Below, in pieces: positions 7,374 through 15,116 of a stretch of DNA of 46,658 nucleotides (positions within the stretch are counted from its first letter, which is position 1; each line of letters opens with the position of its first letter). Source of the stretch: Patescibacteria group bacterium (lineage in GTDB: Bacteria > Patescibacteriota > Minisyncoccia > Phycocordibacterales > Phycocordibacteraceae); NCBI GenBank assembly GCA_019752595.1, contig JAIELV010000001.1, positions 442,551-489,208 on the forward strand, written 5' to 3'. Under the pieces are notes generated by a model. That model was not told the origin of the DNA. It did not search any database and saw nothing but the letters and a program-made list of their open reading frames with translations. Both the position numbers and the translations under genes were made by a program.

Positions 7374-9389
7374 ATGAACTCATTAGCACAACCACCATCA
7401 GGCGGAGCACCGCGCCCTCGTCGCTCACGGCCTTTTTCTGCTTCAGGCAGACCACTGGGAGGCGCAGGCGGTAAACGCCCGTTTCGAAGCGGCCCGCGTG
7501 GTCCATCACATGGAGCTTCACGTGCTCCCGCATCACACGGCTCTTCTCACGGGCCTTCACGCGGTCCCGCACGCGGTCCTTCGCGAAGCGGTGGGCATGG
7601 CTCGCGCCGTGGTGGCCCTCACTCGCGCATGCCTCAGCAACGTGCTGAGCATCGCCACATCCGTGAAGCGAATGCGGAGACAGTCACCCTTCCCCCACTC
7701 GGCCCCGACACTGTTCGTATTATTCCTTTGGGCGGAGTTGAAGAAGTTGGACGCAACATGACCTTGGTCGAAACTGACGCAGGCATTATTGTTGTTGACG
7801 CAGGATTTCAATTCGTATCCGAAGAATCAGCGCCAGGCGTTGATTACATTTTGCCGAACGTTCGGTACCTTGAAGACAACAAAGACAGAATCATAGGTCT
7901 TTTCATAACGCACGGACACCTCGACCACATCGGTGGTATTCCCTACGTTATTGACCACATGGGCAATCCGCCAATTTACACGCAGTACCTCACCTCCTTG
8001 ATGATTAAGAAACGCCAGGAGGAATTTGCTCACCTCCCCGCACTCGACCTCAAGGTCGTTGAACCAGGAGGTACGGTTTTGGCAGGGCGCCCTGACGGCC
8101 CGAAAGTAACGGTGAAAACATTCCCCGTGACTCACTCAATTCCCGATTCCATGGGTGTTTCTATCGTCACCAAACACGGCAACATTGTCATTTCAGGCGA
8201 CTTGAAGCTTGAACACGTTGACGGTATTGCAACCCCAAAAGAAAAAGAAAACTGGGGCAATTTGGGCAAAGACAAAAACATCATGTTTATCGCCGACTCT
8301 ACGAATGCGGAGAAAGACGGTTTCTCTATTCCTGAATCACGCGTCTACGAAACCATTGAAGGCATTATCAAGAACGTAAAAGGCCGTCTTATTATCGGTA
8401 CATTCGCCTCTCAGTTTGAGCGCATGGTGCACATAATCCGCATGGCGGAAAAGTACGGAAAGAAAATCGTCACCGAAGGACGCTCAATTAAAACAAACAT
8501 TGAAATCGCCCAGCGTGCAAATATCTTCACTCCTCAGCCTGGAACGTTTATCGATGCGCAGGATATCGGCGACTACCCAGCGGATAAAATTGTGGTCATC
8601 GCAACGGGCGCGCAAGGTGAAGAATCTGCAGCACTCATGCGCATTGCAACCAAAAAACATAAATACATCACCTTTACCGAGCGCGACACCATTGTGTTGT
8701 CATCATCAGTGATTCCAGGAAATGAAATATCAGTACAAAAACTAAAAGACAACCTTTTGCGTTACGGATTGAACTTAATGCACTACCGCTCATCCGACGT
8801 GCACTCAACAGGTCACGGCAACACAGGTGAGCTCATCTGGATGCGTGAGCAGGTTAATCCGAACTTCTTCATGCCTGCCTACGGTTACCACTCAATGCTT
8901 CGCTATCACGCAACAGCACAAAATAACGCGGGCTTTCCAAAAGAACGCACCATTATTTCGGATAACGGCATGGTGATTGAAGTAACGAACGGCACGGAGC
9001 TCAATATCCGCAAGGAAAAGCTTCCATCAGGACCAATGATGGTCGACGGATTCACTATCGGTGATATGCAGGAGGTCGTGATTCGTGATCGCCAGGCGCT
9101 CGCGTCCGACGGTATGTTCGTCATCATTGCAACTGTAAATCTGCGCACGGGCACGTTGAAAAAATCACCCGACATTATTTCTCGAGGATTCATTTATCTG
9201 AGAGAATCGCAAACACTTCTCTCTGAAGCACGCCTCTTGGTAAAAAAGAATGTCGAAGATATGGCGTCAGGAATGAATCCTGTTGATCTTGAATACATCA
9301 AAGCGAACCTCACCGACACAGTGGAACGCTACCTATTCCAGAAAACAAACAAGCGTCCAATGGTTATTCCGGTGCTCATTGGGGTCTAA
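7374..9389 (+). CDS. rnj: Ribonuclease J with a long basic disordered N-terminal tail
   Basis: A 671-residue RNase J, a metallo-beta-lactamase/beta-CASP exo- and endoribonuclease for mRNA decay and rRNA maturation. The catalytic core starts near residue 107 (VRIIPLGGVEEVGRNMTLVE). The zinc motif THGHLDHIGG is near residue 180, and the beta-CASP signatures SDVHSTGHGNTGE and PAYGYHSMLRYHA are near 475-510. Family members are about 550-560 residues; the extra 105 N-terminal residues are Gly, Ser, Pro, Arg and His repeats (GPSRGPARGPSRSGG). A strong terminator follows. Confidence 0.96.
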   Translation: MNSLAQPPSGGAPRPRRSRPFSASGRPLGGAGGKRPFRSGPRGPSHGASRAPASHGSSHGPSRGPARGPSRSGGHGSRRGGPHSRMPQQRAEHRHIREANAETVTLPPLGPDTVRIIPLGGVEEVGRNMTLVETDAGIIVVDAGFQFVSEESAPGVDYILPNVRYLEDNKDRIIGLFITHGHLDHIGGIPYVIDHMGNPPIYTQYLTSLMIKKRQEEFAHLPALDLKVVEPGGTVLAGRPDGPKVTVKTFPVTHSIPDSMGVSIVTKHGNIVISGDLKLEHVDGIATPKEKENWGNLGKDKNIMFIADSTNAEKDGFSIPESRVYETIEGIIKNVKGRLIIGTFASQFERMVHIIRMAEKYGKKIVTEGRSIKTNIEIAQRANIFTPQPGTFIDAQDIGDYPADKIVVIATGAQGEESAALMRIATKKHKYITFTERDTIVLSSSVIPGNEISVQKLKDNLLRYGLNLMHYRSSDVHSTGHGNTGELIWMREQVNPNFFMPAYGYHSMLRYHATAQNNAGFPKERTIISDNGMVIEVTNGTELNIRKEKLPSGPMMVDGFTIGDMQEVVIRDRQALASDGMFVIIATVNLRTGTLKKSPDIISRGFIYLRESQTLLSEARLLVKKNVEDMASGMNPVDLEYIKANLTDTVERYLFQKTNKRPMVIPVLIGV

Positions 9390-9402
9390 AAAGCCATCTA
9401 AA

Positions 9403-9442
9403 AAACCGCCCGACGCCGAAGATGTGGTGTCGGGCGGTTTTT
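9403..9442 (+). terminator. Intrinsic terminator after RNase J
   Basis: A 12-pair stem (CCGCCCGACGCC with GGTGTCGGGCGG, one G-T pair) with loop GAAGATGT, preceded by A-residues and followed by TTTTT. It begins 14 bases after the RNase J stop. Confidence 0.92.
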
Positions 9443-9459
9443 GCTACACTGGCCTTCCC

Positions 9460-9690
9460 ATGAAAGTAGAGCGCGAGCGCGACTATCGCCCCTCCGACCA
9501 CCGAGGTATTCCTAAGTGTCATTTTCACGATACCGTTTGGGCAAGCCATAAAGCTATTGTGGACGGCGTCACCCTGTATCTATGCGCGCACTGCGATCGG
9601 CGACCATGGCCTAAAAGCGTTGAGAGGAAGAAACTGATACCGTTAGCCGAATTTAACCAAGCCGAACTCGCCCGCCAGAATAAGAAATAA
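9460..9690 (+). CDS. Small His/Cys-rich protein, putative zinc binding
   Basis: A 76-residue protein with the ligand-like pattern KCHFH near residue 20 and YLCAHCDRRPWPK near residue 44. The C-x2-C pair plus the earlier Cys and His suggest a small zinc ribbon; I recognise no named family. The ATG at 9460 lies just after the RNase J terminator. The last 38 bases overlap the 3' end of the convergent MutY-like gene. Confidence 0.6.
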   Translation: MKVERERDYRPSDHRGIPKCHFHDTVWASHKAIVDGVTLYLCAHCDRRPWPKSVERKKLIPLAEFNQAELARQNKK

Positions 9691-10471
9691 GTCCTTCCGA
9701 AAGGAGCTTTGTATATTGCACCTCAACCGCTGAACGCGGAAACGGCAATTCAAAAAGGTTCTCCTTACGCCTCGTTTTCTCCGCAAGCAATTTCAAAATC
9801 GCTCCGCGCACTTCCCTGTTTGAACCTTTAAACGGTTTTTGCCGTACGTGGTGTGCACTTCTTCGCGATGCATTCCCTGCGGTTTGTTTTAAGTGTGAAC
9901 CGTAGTCCATAAGTGCCGAATACCACTCTCGCGCCTGCCTGCTGGTGGGCAGAGTTTTTTTAATGAGCGGAAGCAAAGAGGCATCATGCACCTTTTTCTT
10001 TTTCGTAAAGAAGTGGTGAATAAACACAGAACGCACGTTTGTCTCAATCAAAACTTCTGGTTCGTTGAACGCGAACACTCGCACCGCGGAGGCAGTGTAT
10101 GGGCCGATGCCAGGAAGTTTCATAAGCGCTTCTTTTGAAGTAGGAAACCGCCCACTGTATTCACGTGCAATCGCGCGCGCAGTTTCATGCAACATTTTTG
10201 CCCTTCGGTTGTAGCCTAACCCTTGCCATTCTTTGAGAACAGCCGAAAGAGGAGTTTTCGCAAGCGCGGAAAGTGTCGGGAATTTTTTTAGAAAGTTTTT
10301 ATACTTTGGTACCACTCGGTCAACTTGCGTCTGTTGCAACATAATTTCTGACACCAATATCTGATACGGATTATGTGTGCTCCTCCATGGTAAGTGGTGC
10401 CGACCGTGCGTTTGGTAGTACGCCAGAACAGTTTTCCGAAATTTCCGAATGTCAGAGCTCGTAAATAACAT
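9653..10471 (-). CDS. MutY-like HhH-GPD DNA glycosylase lacking the Fe-S ligands
   Basis: About 272 residues from the ATG at 10471. The family is A/G-specific adenine glycosylase (base excision repair). Motifs seen: LPWRSTHNPYQILVSEIMLQQTQVDRV with the catalytic-helix Glu, and the helix-hairpin-helix LPGIGPYTASAV. The next motif reads VLIETNVRSVFIHHFF, where MutY has Asp at the position of this Glu. The C-x6-C-x2-C-x5-C cluster of MutY is replaced by K-x6-S-x2-S-x5-Q after MDYGSHL. There is no NUDIX-like C-terminal domain; the tail looks like a winged helix. The start overlaps the upstream HAD gene by 20 bases. Confidence 0.85.
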   Translation of the reverse strand: MLFTSSDIRKFRKTVLAYYQTHGRHHLPWRSTHNPYQILVSEIMLQQTQVDRVVPKYKNFLKKFPTLSALAKTPLSAVLKEWQGLGYNRRAKMLHETARAIAREYSGRFPTSKEALMKLPGIGPYTASAVRVFAFNEPEVLIETNVRSVFIHHFFTKKKKVHDASLLPLIKKTLPTSRQAREWYSALMDYGSHLKQTAGNASRRSAHHVRQKPFKGSNREVRGAILKLLAEKTRRKENLFELPFPRSAVEVQYTKLLSEGLISYSGGRVRLG

Positions 10472-11153
10472 CTTTTCGTTCAACAACCGTACGCCAGCCG
10501 TTCTTTTTTGCTCGCTTATACAAACCACTCGCGGGATTGAAACAAATCGGCTCGTCGACCAATTTTAAAAACGGCACATCGGTTTCTGAATCACCTACCC
10601 CTATCGATTTTGTATAGCTCAGGTTCTGATTCGTCACGGCACGCTTTAAAATTGCCGCCTTATCGAGAATAATGTGTGGATCAACGACGCGCGCAGTCAG
10701 CTTGTTTTTTGGGTCAGTTTCATACATAAGCCCATACCACTTATCAAAGCCTAGTGACGGGCAAAAGTAATCTAGGATCACTTTTGGCGAGTGCGAAACG
10801 GCGAGAAGAAAATAATCACGCTTCTTCAGTGTTTTTATCAAATCACGTGTAAACCGATACACGTGCTTTGATTGCGTCTCAACCACCGTACGCGACGCAC
10901 GTTTGAAATCAACCATATCAATGCCACGGAAATATTCATACGAAGCACGCACCATCGCCTTTACGTATGCGTCATACGTTCCCTCACGATTCATCCACTC
11001 CTCTTTCTCATCAGCATACGCCTTTTTCATCGAAGCAGGCAAATGCTTCTGACGGATAAGTTCTTCCACCAGTTCAATGAAGAGGCTTGAGCGAAAAATA
11101 GTACCGTCCACATCAAACACCGCAACAGGCCGTTTCTTTTTCATACCTCTCAT
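10452..11153 (-). CDS. HAD-superfamily phosphatase (SerB-like, IB type)
   Basis: About 233 residues. HAD motifs: I, AVFDVDGTIF; II, the Ser in LLAVSHSP; III, a Lys in ILDKAAILK; IV, GVGDSETDVPFL. A helical cap lies between motifs I and II, as in phosphoserine-phosphatase-like enzymes. The substrate is not evident. I chose the ATG at 11153 because GAGGG sits 8 bases upstream; the ATG at 11144 is also possible. The palindrome at 11171-11193 supplies an extended -10 about 30 bases upstream. The gene overlaps the MutY-like gene at its 3' end. Confidence 0.8.
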   Translation of the reverse strand: MRGMKKKRPVAVFDVDGTIFRSSLFIELVEELIRQKHLPASMKKAYADEKEEWMNREGTYDAYVKAMVRASYEYFRGIDMVDFKRASRTVVETQSKHVYRFTRDLIKTLKKRDYFLLAVSHSPKVILDYFCPSLGFDKWYGLMYETDPKNKLTARVVDPHIILDKAAILKRAVTNQNLSYTKSIGVGDSETDVPFLKLVDEPICFNPASGLYKRAKKNGWRTVVERKDVIYEL

Positions 11154-11170
11154 TCTACCATCCCTCAAAA

Positions 11171-11193
11171 TGTGCTATACTTAGTATAGCACA
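11171..11193. repeat. Palindromic site, copy 2 of 3 (TGTGCTATACT arms)
   Basis: A perfect inverted repeat with arms TGTGCTATACT and AGTATAGCACA around one central T; the flanking A and T extend it by one pair. It lies between the nth stop (11199) and the HAD start. On the minus strand TGCTATACT would serve as an extended -10. TTTT follows directly on that strand, so a weak terminator role is also possible here. Confidence 0.72.
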
Positions 11194-11198
11194 TCACT

Positions 11199-11882
11199 TT
11201 ATTTTGCTTTTGGCCATACCGTGGCCGCCTTTGGGTAGATTTTTGTCAAAGGATGGCTCATGCAGTCATGCCGCCGCGCCTTACATACGTACCGCCCGTA
11301 GAGCACAAAGCCGTTGTTCACGTATTTCCAGTCTTTCTCGGGAATAAGCGCTTCTAAATCTTTCGATATCTTTTTCAGGTCAGTATGTTTCGTCAATCCA
11401 CATCGAAGCGCGAAACGCTTTACGTGTGTATCAGTTGGAATGCCTTCCCACTTTTGGTATAGCTCACCAAGTATGACGTGGGCAGTTTTATATCCAATAC
11501 CGTGAAGCGCTACAAGCTCCCTCTCCGTTTTTGGAATTATGCCACCGTGCCTCGCCACTATCTCAGTAGCCGCCAAAAGAATTGCTTTCGTTTTATTTCG
11601 ATAAAACGGTATCGAGGAAATCTCTTTCTCGAAAACGGAGGGGCGCGCTTTTGCAAAATCAGCAGGAGTTTTATATTTTTGAAAAAGTTTCTCGGTTGTT
11701 TTATTAACCGCTTTATCTGTACATTGCGCTGAGAGAATGACAGCAGATACAAATTGAAACGGCGTCGTGTGTTTCAACTCGCTCTCAGGCTTCGGGTACG
11801 CCTTCTTCAGATACGCGACAATACGCCGCGCCCTCTGTTTAAGCAGCGAATTCTTTGAGGTCTGCGAGGACTTCTTCGGCAT
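11199..11882 (-). CDS. nth: Endonuclease III with altered iron-sulfur ligands
   Basis: A 227-residue bifunctional DNA glycosylase/AP lyase for oxidised pyrimidines. Motifs: LSAQCTDKAVNK near residue 52, the helix-hairpin-helix LHGIGYKTAHVIL with catalytic Lys, and the catalytic Asp in PTDTHVKRFALR. The cluster region reads VCKARRHDCMSHPLTKIY. E. coli Nth has C-x6-C-x2-C-x5-C; here the spacing is kept but the third Cys is His and the fourth is Tyr. The start overlaps the end of the peroxiredoxin gene. Confidence 0.92.
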   Translation of the reverse strand: MPKKSSQTSKNSLLKQRARRIVAYLKKAYPKPESELKHTTPFQFVSAVILSAQCTDKAVNKTTEKLFQKYKTPADFAKARPSVFEKEISSIPFYRNKTKAILLAATEIVARHGGIIPKTERELVALHGIGYKTAHVILGELYQKWEGIPTDTHVKRFALRCGLTKHTDLKKISKDLEALIPEKDWKYVNNGFVLYGRYVCKARRHDCMSHPLTKIYPKAATVWPKAK

Positions 11883-12306
11883 GTACTTCAGGCTTAACGT
11901 GTTCGTATACTTTCCGCACTATCCCTTCAGGGTCAATAAGGTACGACATTCGTTTGATACCCATGTATGTTCTTCCCATCATTTTCTTCTCTCCCCACGC
12001 ACCGTACGCAGATATCATTTTTTTCTCTGGATCAGCGAGGAGTGGGAACGGGAGTTGATACTCGTCTCTGAATTTTTTATGACTTTCTACGGAATCGGCC
12101 GACACGCCGAACACATGTGCGTGCACCTGCTCAAATCTGGGGAACGCATCCCGAATCATGCAGGCTTCTTTCGTACAACCCGACGTCATGTCTTTCGGAT
12201 AAAAATACAGAAGCACCCAGCGACCGATGTAATTTCCGAGCACATGTTCCTTTCCATCTTGGTCAGGTAACGTAAAATCAGGAGCTTTTTGTCCAACTGC
12301 AATCAT
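11839..12306 (-). CDS. bcp: Peroxiredoxin of the Bcp/PrxQ type
   Basis: 155 residues from the ATG at 12306 (MIAVGQKAPDFTLPDQDGKEH). It is a thiol-dependent peroxidase. The active site is YFYPKDMTSGCTKEACMIRDAF, with the peroxidatic Cys at about residue 45 and a second Cys five residues later, the classic Bcp C-x4-C resolving pair. KRMSYLIDPEGIVRKVYEHVKPEVHAEEVL is the usual C-terminal block. It begins 4 bases after the stop of the membrane protein upstream and overlaps nth downstream. Confidence 0.94.
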   Translation of the reverse strand: MIAVGQKAPDFTLPDQDGKEHVLGNYIGRWVLLYFYPKDMTSGCTKEACMIRDAFPRFEQVHAHVFGVSADSVESHKKFRDEYQLPFPLLADPEKKMISAYGAWGEKKMMGRTYMGIKRMSYLIDPEGIVRKVYEHVKPEVHAEEVLADLKEFAA

Positions 12307-12310
12307 ATGC

Positions 12311-13462
12311 TTATGACATCTTCGCCTTCGCGTCTCTGTACAAACTGGTAAGCGCTGCACCGAGTGAGGCGAAGTAGAGAAACAGTACCGCAATCCAGCC
12401 CAAAAGCGGTATAAACGAAGCGGCAAATACCGCAATCGTCCCGAGAAGACCCCATTTCCAATTGACGATTATTTCTTTCTTCGCGAGCTTTGAAATAAGG
12501 GCGCCCGCAGTGACACACATCAAAACGCCTGCTGCCAAAACCGCAAGAAGATAGAGCGTGCCAACAAGAAAACCTACATACATGCCGACAACTGATAGGA
12601 GTAGTGTGACAATTAAAACGGGAGCAACCACGGTTGCGATGAACCCAACAAACACCATGTGCCAGAACCTATCGAGTGTCTCTACGGCAACTTTTTTCCC
12701 AAACGAATTGAAGAAAGAAACGGTGAACACAACCGCAAGCGCCATAGCGAGGAACTTAATAATGAAAAGCACACTGACAATCGCAAAAAGTGCCTTTGCC
12801 ACATTCTCTTTCATTTCTTTTTTTGGCAGTGCTGTTGCAGTGAACGCGAGATCTTCGGGCATTTTCGCACCTTCAGCAATAACTGCCTCTTCGGGAGCTT
12901 TGTAAATGACTGATTTTTCTATGATTGCTTTTGGACCGAACGAAAGAGATTCTTGTACGTTTACGTAGAGCGGGCCTTTCACCGTGCCATTTATCGTTGC
13001 AGTTCGCCCATAGATTCGTGTCGTACCCGTTATGATGCCGTCCATAACCACGTGATCCCCCGCGAGGACAGCGTCGCCTGCTACCTGGGCGCCTGGCAAA
13101 ACAGAAACCGCCCCGCCTGCCAAAAGTGCATCTCCATTTACGACATGCGCGAGAGTTACCTGACCACCCGCTGCCCGTACGTCGCCCTGCACTAGCTCGA
13201 GGACATCAACACTTCCTCCTGCAAGAAGCGCATCGCCCCATATCTGTCCGTTCAAAATTACCTTACCTCCCGCAATAATCACATCTCGCAAAACCGACGT
13301 CGAAACAGTCACTTGCCCGCCTGCAATGTATGCATTCTCTGAAATGACTTCGTCTTTCGGAACGGTAACAGATTCGCCTGCTTTAAAATATGCAGCGTCA
13401 ACAGAAAATGGAGAGAGGGCTACGGTGAGGATAACAAGCGCCAAAAAGATGTGGGTCTTCAT
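12311..13462 (-). CDS. Polymer-forming (bactofilin-like beta-helix) membrane protein
   Basis: 383 residues: a signal peptide (about 1-23), then a repetitive region (about 25-180) of short beta-strand turns such as DVIIAGGKVILNGQIWGDALLAG. Four or five TM helices follow (about 215-375). The repeats resemble the polymer-forming cytoskeletal/bactofilin fold, here predicted outside the membrane. The function is unknown; a scaffold in the envelope is plausible. A minus-strand TACAAT ends 9 bases before the ATG. Confidence 0.82.
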   Translation of the reverse strand: MKTHIFLALVILTVALSPFSVDAAYFKAGESVTVPKDEVISENAYIAGGQVTVSTSVLRDVIIAGGKVILNGQIWGDALLAGGSVDVLELVQGDVRAAGGQVTLAHVVNGDALLAGGAVSVLPGAQVAGDAVLAGDHVVMDGIITGTTRIYGRTATINGTVKGPLYVNVQESLSFGPKAIIEKSVIYKAPEEAVIAEGAKMPEDLAFTATALPKKEMKENVAKALFAIVSVLFIIKFLAMALAVVFTVSFFNSFGKKVAVETLDRFWHMVFVGFIATVVAPVLIVTLLLSVVGMYVGFLVGTLYLLAVLAAGVLMCVTAGALISKLAKKEIIVNWKWGLLGTIAVFAASFIPLLGWIAVLFLYFASLGAALTSLYRDAKAKMS

Positions 13463-13521
13463 TACCTGGTATTGTACTCCTATGGGAAGCGCTATTCTAT
13501 GTTAAGTAGGCTTTACATCTA

Positions 13522-13530
13522 TGCTATACT
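13522..13530 (+). promoter_or_regulatory. Extended -10 of msrB
   Basis: TGCTATACT is the same extended -10 as one arm of the palindromes at 1069, 11171 and 19670, but here the second arm is absent (GCATATATA follows). The predicted start is about 12 bases before the msrB ATG. No good -35 is visible, as expected for an extended -10. Confidence 0.6.
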
Positions 13531-13548
13531 GCATATATAAATAAAAGT

Positions 13549-13941
13549 ATGGATAAACAAAACATGCCGACAGAGGCAGAATTAAGGTCCCGCCTTTCCT
13601 CTGAGGAGTACGCGGTCTTGCGCGAAGGAGCAACGGAAGCGCCGTTTTCTGGCGATTTACTGCATGTTGACGCAGACGGTATGTTCCGCTGTAAAGTCTG
13701 CAACACACCCCTGTTCGGTTCAGATGCAAAATTCGATTCAGGTACTGGCTGGCCGTCATTTGATCAAGCGCTCCCTGGCTCGGTTGAACATACAATCGAC
13801 ACTAGTCACGGAATGACTCGCACTGAAGTGGTGTGCGCTACCTGCGGTTCGCACTTGGGACACGTATTTGATGACGGACCGACTTCGACAGGCAAAAGAT
13901 ATTGTATAAATTCAGTGTGCCTAGGTTTTGAAGAAAAATAG
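13549..13941 (+). CDS. msrB: Peptide methionine (R)-S-oxide reductase MsrB
   Basis: 130 residues. It reduces the R-epimer of methionine sulfoxide in proteins. Zinc-binding Cys pairs are visible in CKVCNTP and CATCGSHLGHVF, with GTGWPSFDQALPG between them. The catalytic Cys is in GKRYCINSVCLGF. It is followed after 1 base by a membrane protein and then msrA, so both stereospecific reductases are in one transcript. Confidence 0.97.
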   Translation: MDKQNMPTEAELRSRLSSEEYAVLREGATEAPFSGDLLHVDADGMFRCKVCNTPLFGSDAKFDSGTGWPSFDQALPGSVEHTIDTSHGMTRTEVVCATCGSHLGHVFDDGPTSTGKRYCINSVCLGFEEK

Positions 13942-13942
13942 T

Positions 13943-14566
13943 ATGGCTACCAAACGTCCTTTTTTGCATGAATTTTTATTGGACCACCTCAATCCCGTCA
14001 TACGGTGGCTGATTATTGGCGACGTTCTCTATTACGCGGGCGTTGGATTGTTGGGACCTATATTTGCGCTTTTCATCGTCGACTTCATTGAGGGCGGGAA
14101 CATTGAAGTTGCTGGTATCGCAATTGCAATCTACCTCGTCACCAAAAGCGTATTTCAAATACCAGCAGCAATGATAATAGACAAAATCTGCGGAGAGAAA
14201 GATGACTTTTGGTTTATGTTTTTCTCCCTACTCATCGCAGCTATTGTTCCGCTGTCGTACTTGTTCGTCTCAAGCCCCTTGGAACTCTACTTCGCACAGT
14301 TTATTCTGGGTATCGCACTTGCGTTTAACTTTCCCTCGTTCCTTGCGCTTTTCACAAAACACATCAGCCAGGCAAAAGAAGCTACTACATGGAGCGTGTA
14401 TTACACACTGGTTGACCTTTTCTCTGCAATCGCGGCCGCGCTCGGAGGTGTGATGGCAACGATTTTTGGATTCGCGCCTGTCATTGTTACCGTTTCAGCA
14501 ATCGGCGTTATTGGCGCACTCCTCCTTCTCCCTATGCGCCCGTACTTACGAAAACTAAACTGCTAA
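13943..14566 (+). CDS. Half-length MFS-type membrane protein
   Basis: 207 residues from the ATG at 13943, directly after the msrB stop. About six TM helices are visible, ending with VIVTVSAIGVIGALLLLPMRPYL. The loop DKICGEKDDFWF after the second helix resembles the MFS loop 2-3. MFS transporters normally have 12 helices, so this is half size and may act as a dimer. The substrate is unknown. Its place between msrB and msrA suggests a link with oxidative damage, but this is inference. Confidence 0.75.
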   Translation: MATKRPFLHEFLLDHLNPVIRWLIIGDVLYYAGVGLLGPIFALFIVDFIEGGNIEVAGIAIAIYLVTKSVFQIPAAMIIDKICGEKDDFWFMFFSLLIAAIVPLSYLFVSSPLELYFAQFILGIALAFNFPSFLALFTKHISQAKEATTWSVYYTLVDLFSAIAAALGGVMATIFGFAPVIVTVSAIGVIGALLLLPMRPYLRKLNC

Positions 14567-14573
14567 TACTGAT

Positions 14574-15116
14574 ATGAACAACATTGCAGTATTTGGAGGT
14601 GGATGTTTTTGGTGCACTGAAGCGGTTTTTAAAATGCTCCGCGGTGTTAACTCTGTTCTACCAGGATACGCTGGTGGAAAAACTGAAAACCCGACGTATT
14701 ACAAAGTGACGAACGGCGACACAGGGCATGCGGAAGTAATTCACATTGAATACGATCCCGCGCTAGTGTCGTATAACGCTCTTTTGACAGTCTTTTTTGG
14801 GAGTCACGACGCAACACAGATAAATCGTCAAGGAAACGACATCGGCACGCAGTACCGTTCAATAGTGCTCTATACGGACGAGGCGCAGAAAAAAGAAGCT
14901 GAAAATTTTATCCGCGAACTAAATAATTCTTCAAAGGAAGGTAAGCCAATAGCGACCGAAGTAGCACCGCTCACGAAATTTTATCCAGCTGAAAAGGAAC
15001 ATTTGGACTACTACGCACGAAATAAAAACCAAGGCTACTGCCAAATAATCATTGAGCCGAAACTTCAGAAAGTGCAGGAAAAATTTGCGGCACTGCTTGC
15101 CGCCCAGAGCCGTTAG
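14574..15116 (+). CDS. msrA: Peptide methionine (S)-S-oxide reductase MsrA
   Basis: 180 residues. It reduces the S-epimer of methionine sulfoxide. The active site GGGCFWCTEAVFKML is at residues 8-22. YAGGKTENPTYYKVTNGDTGHAEVIHIEYDP and FFGSHDATQINRQGNDIGTQYRS are classic MsrA blocks. It is the last gene of the msrB-MFS-msrA group and overlaps the convergent gene's stop by 4 bases. Confidence 0.98.
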   Translation: MNNIAVFGGGCFWCTEAVFKMLRGVNSVLPGYAGGKTENPTYYKVTNGDTGHAEVIHIEYDPALVSYNALLTVFFGSHDATQINRQGNDIGTQYRSIVLYTDEAQKKEAENFIRELNNSSKEGKPIATEVAPLTKFYPAEKEHLDYYARNKNQGYCQIIIEPKLQKVQEKFAALLAAQSR

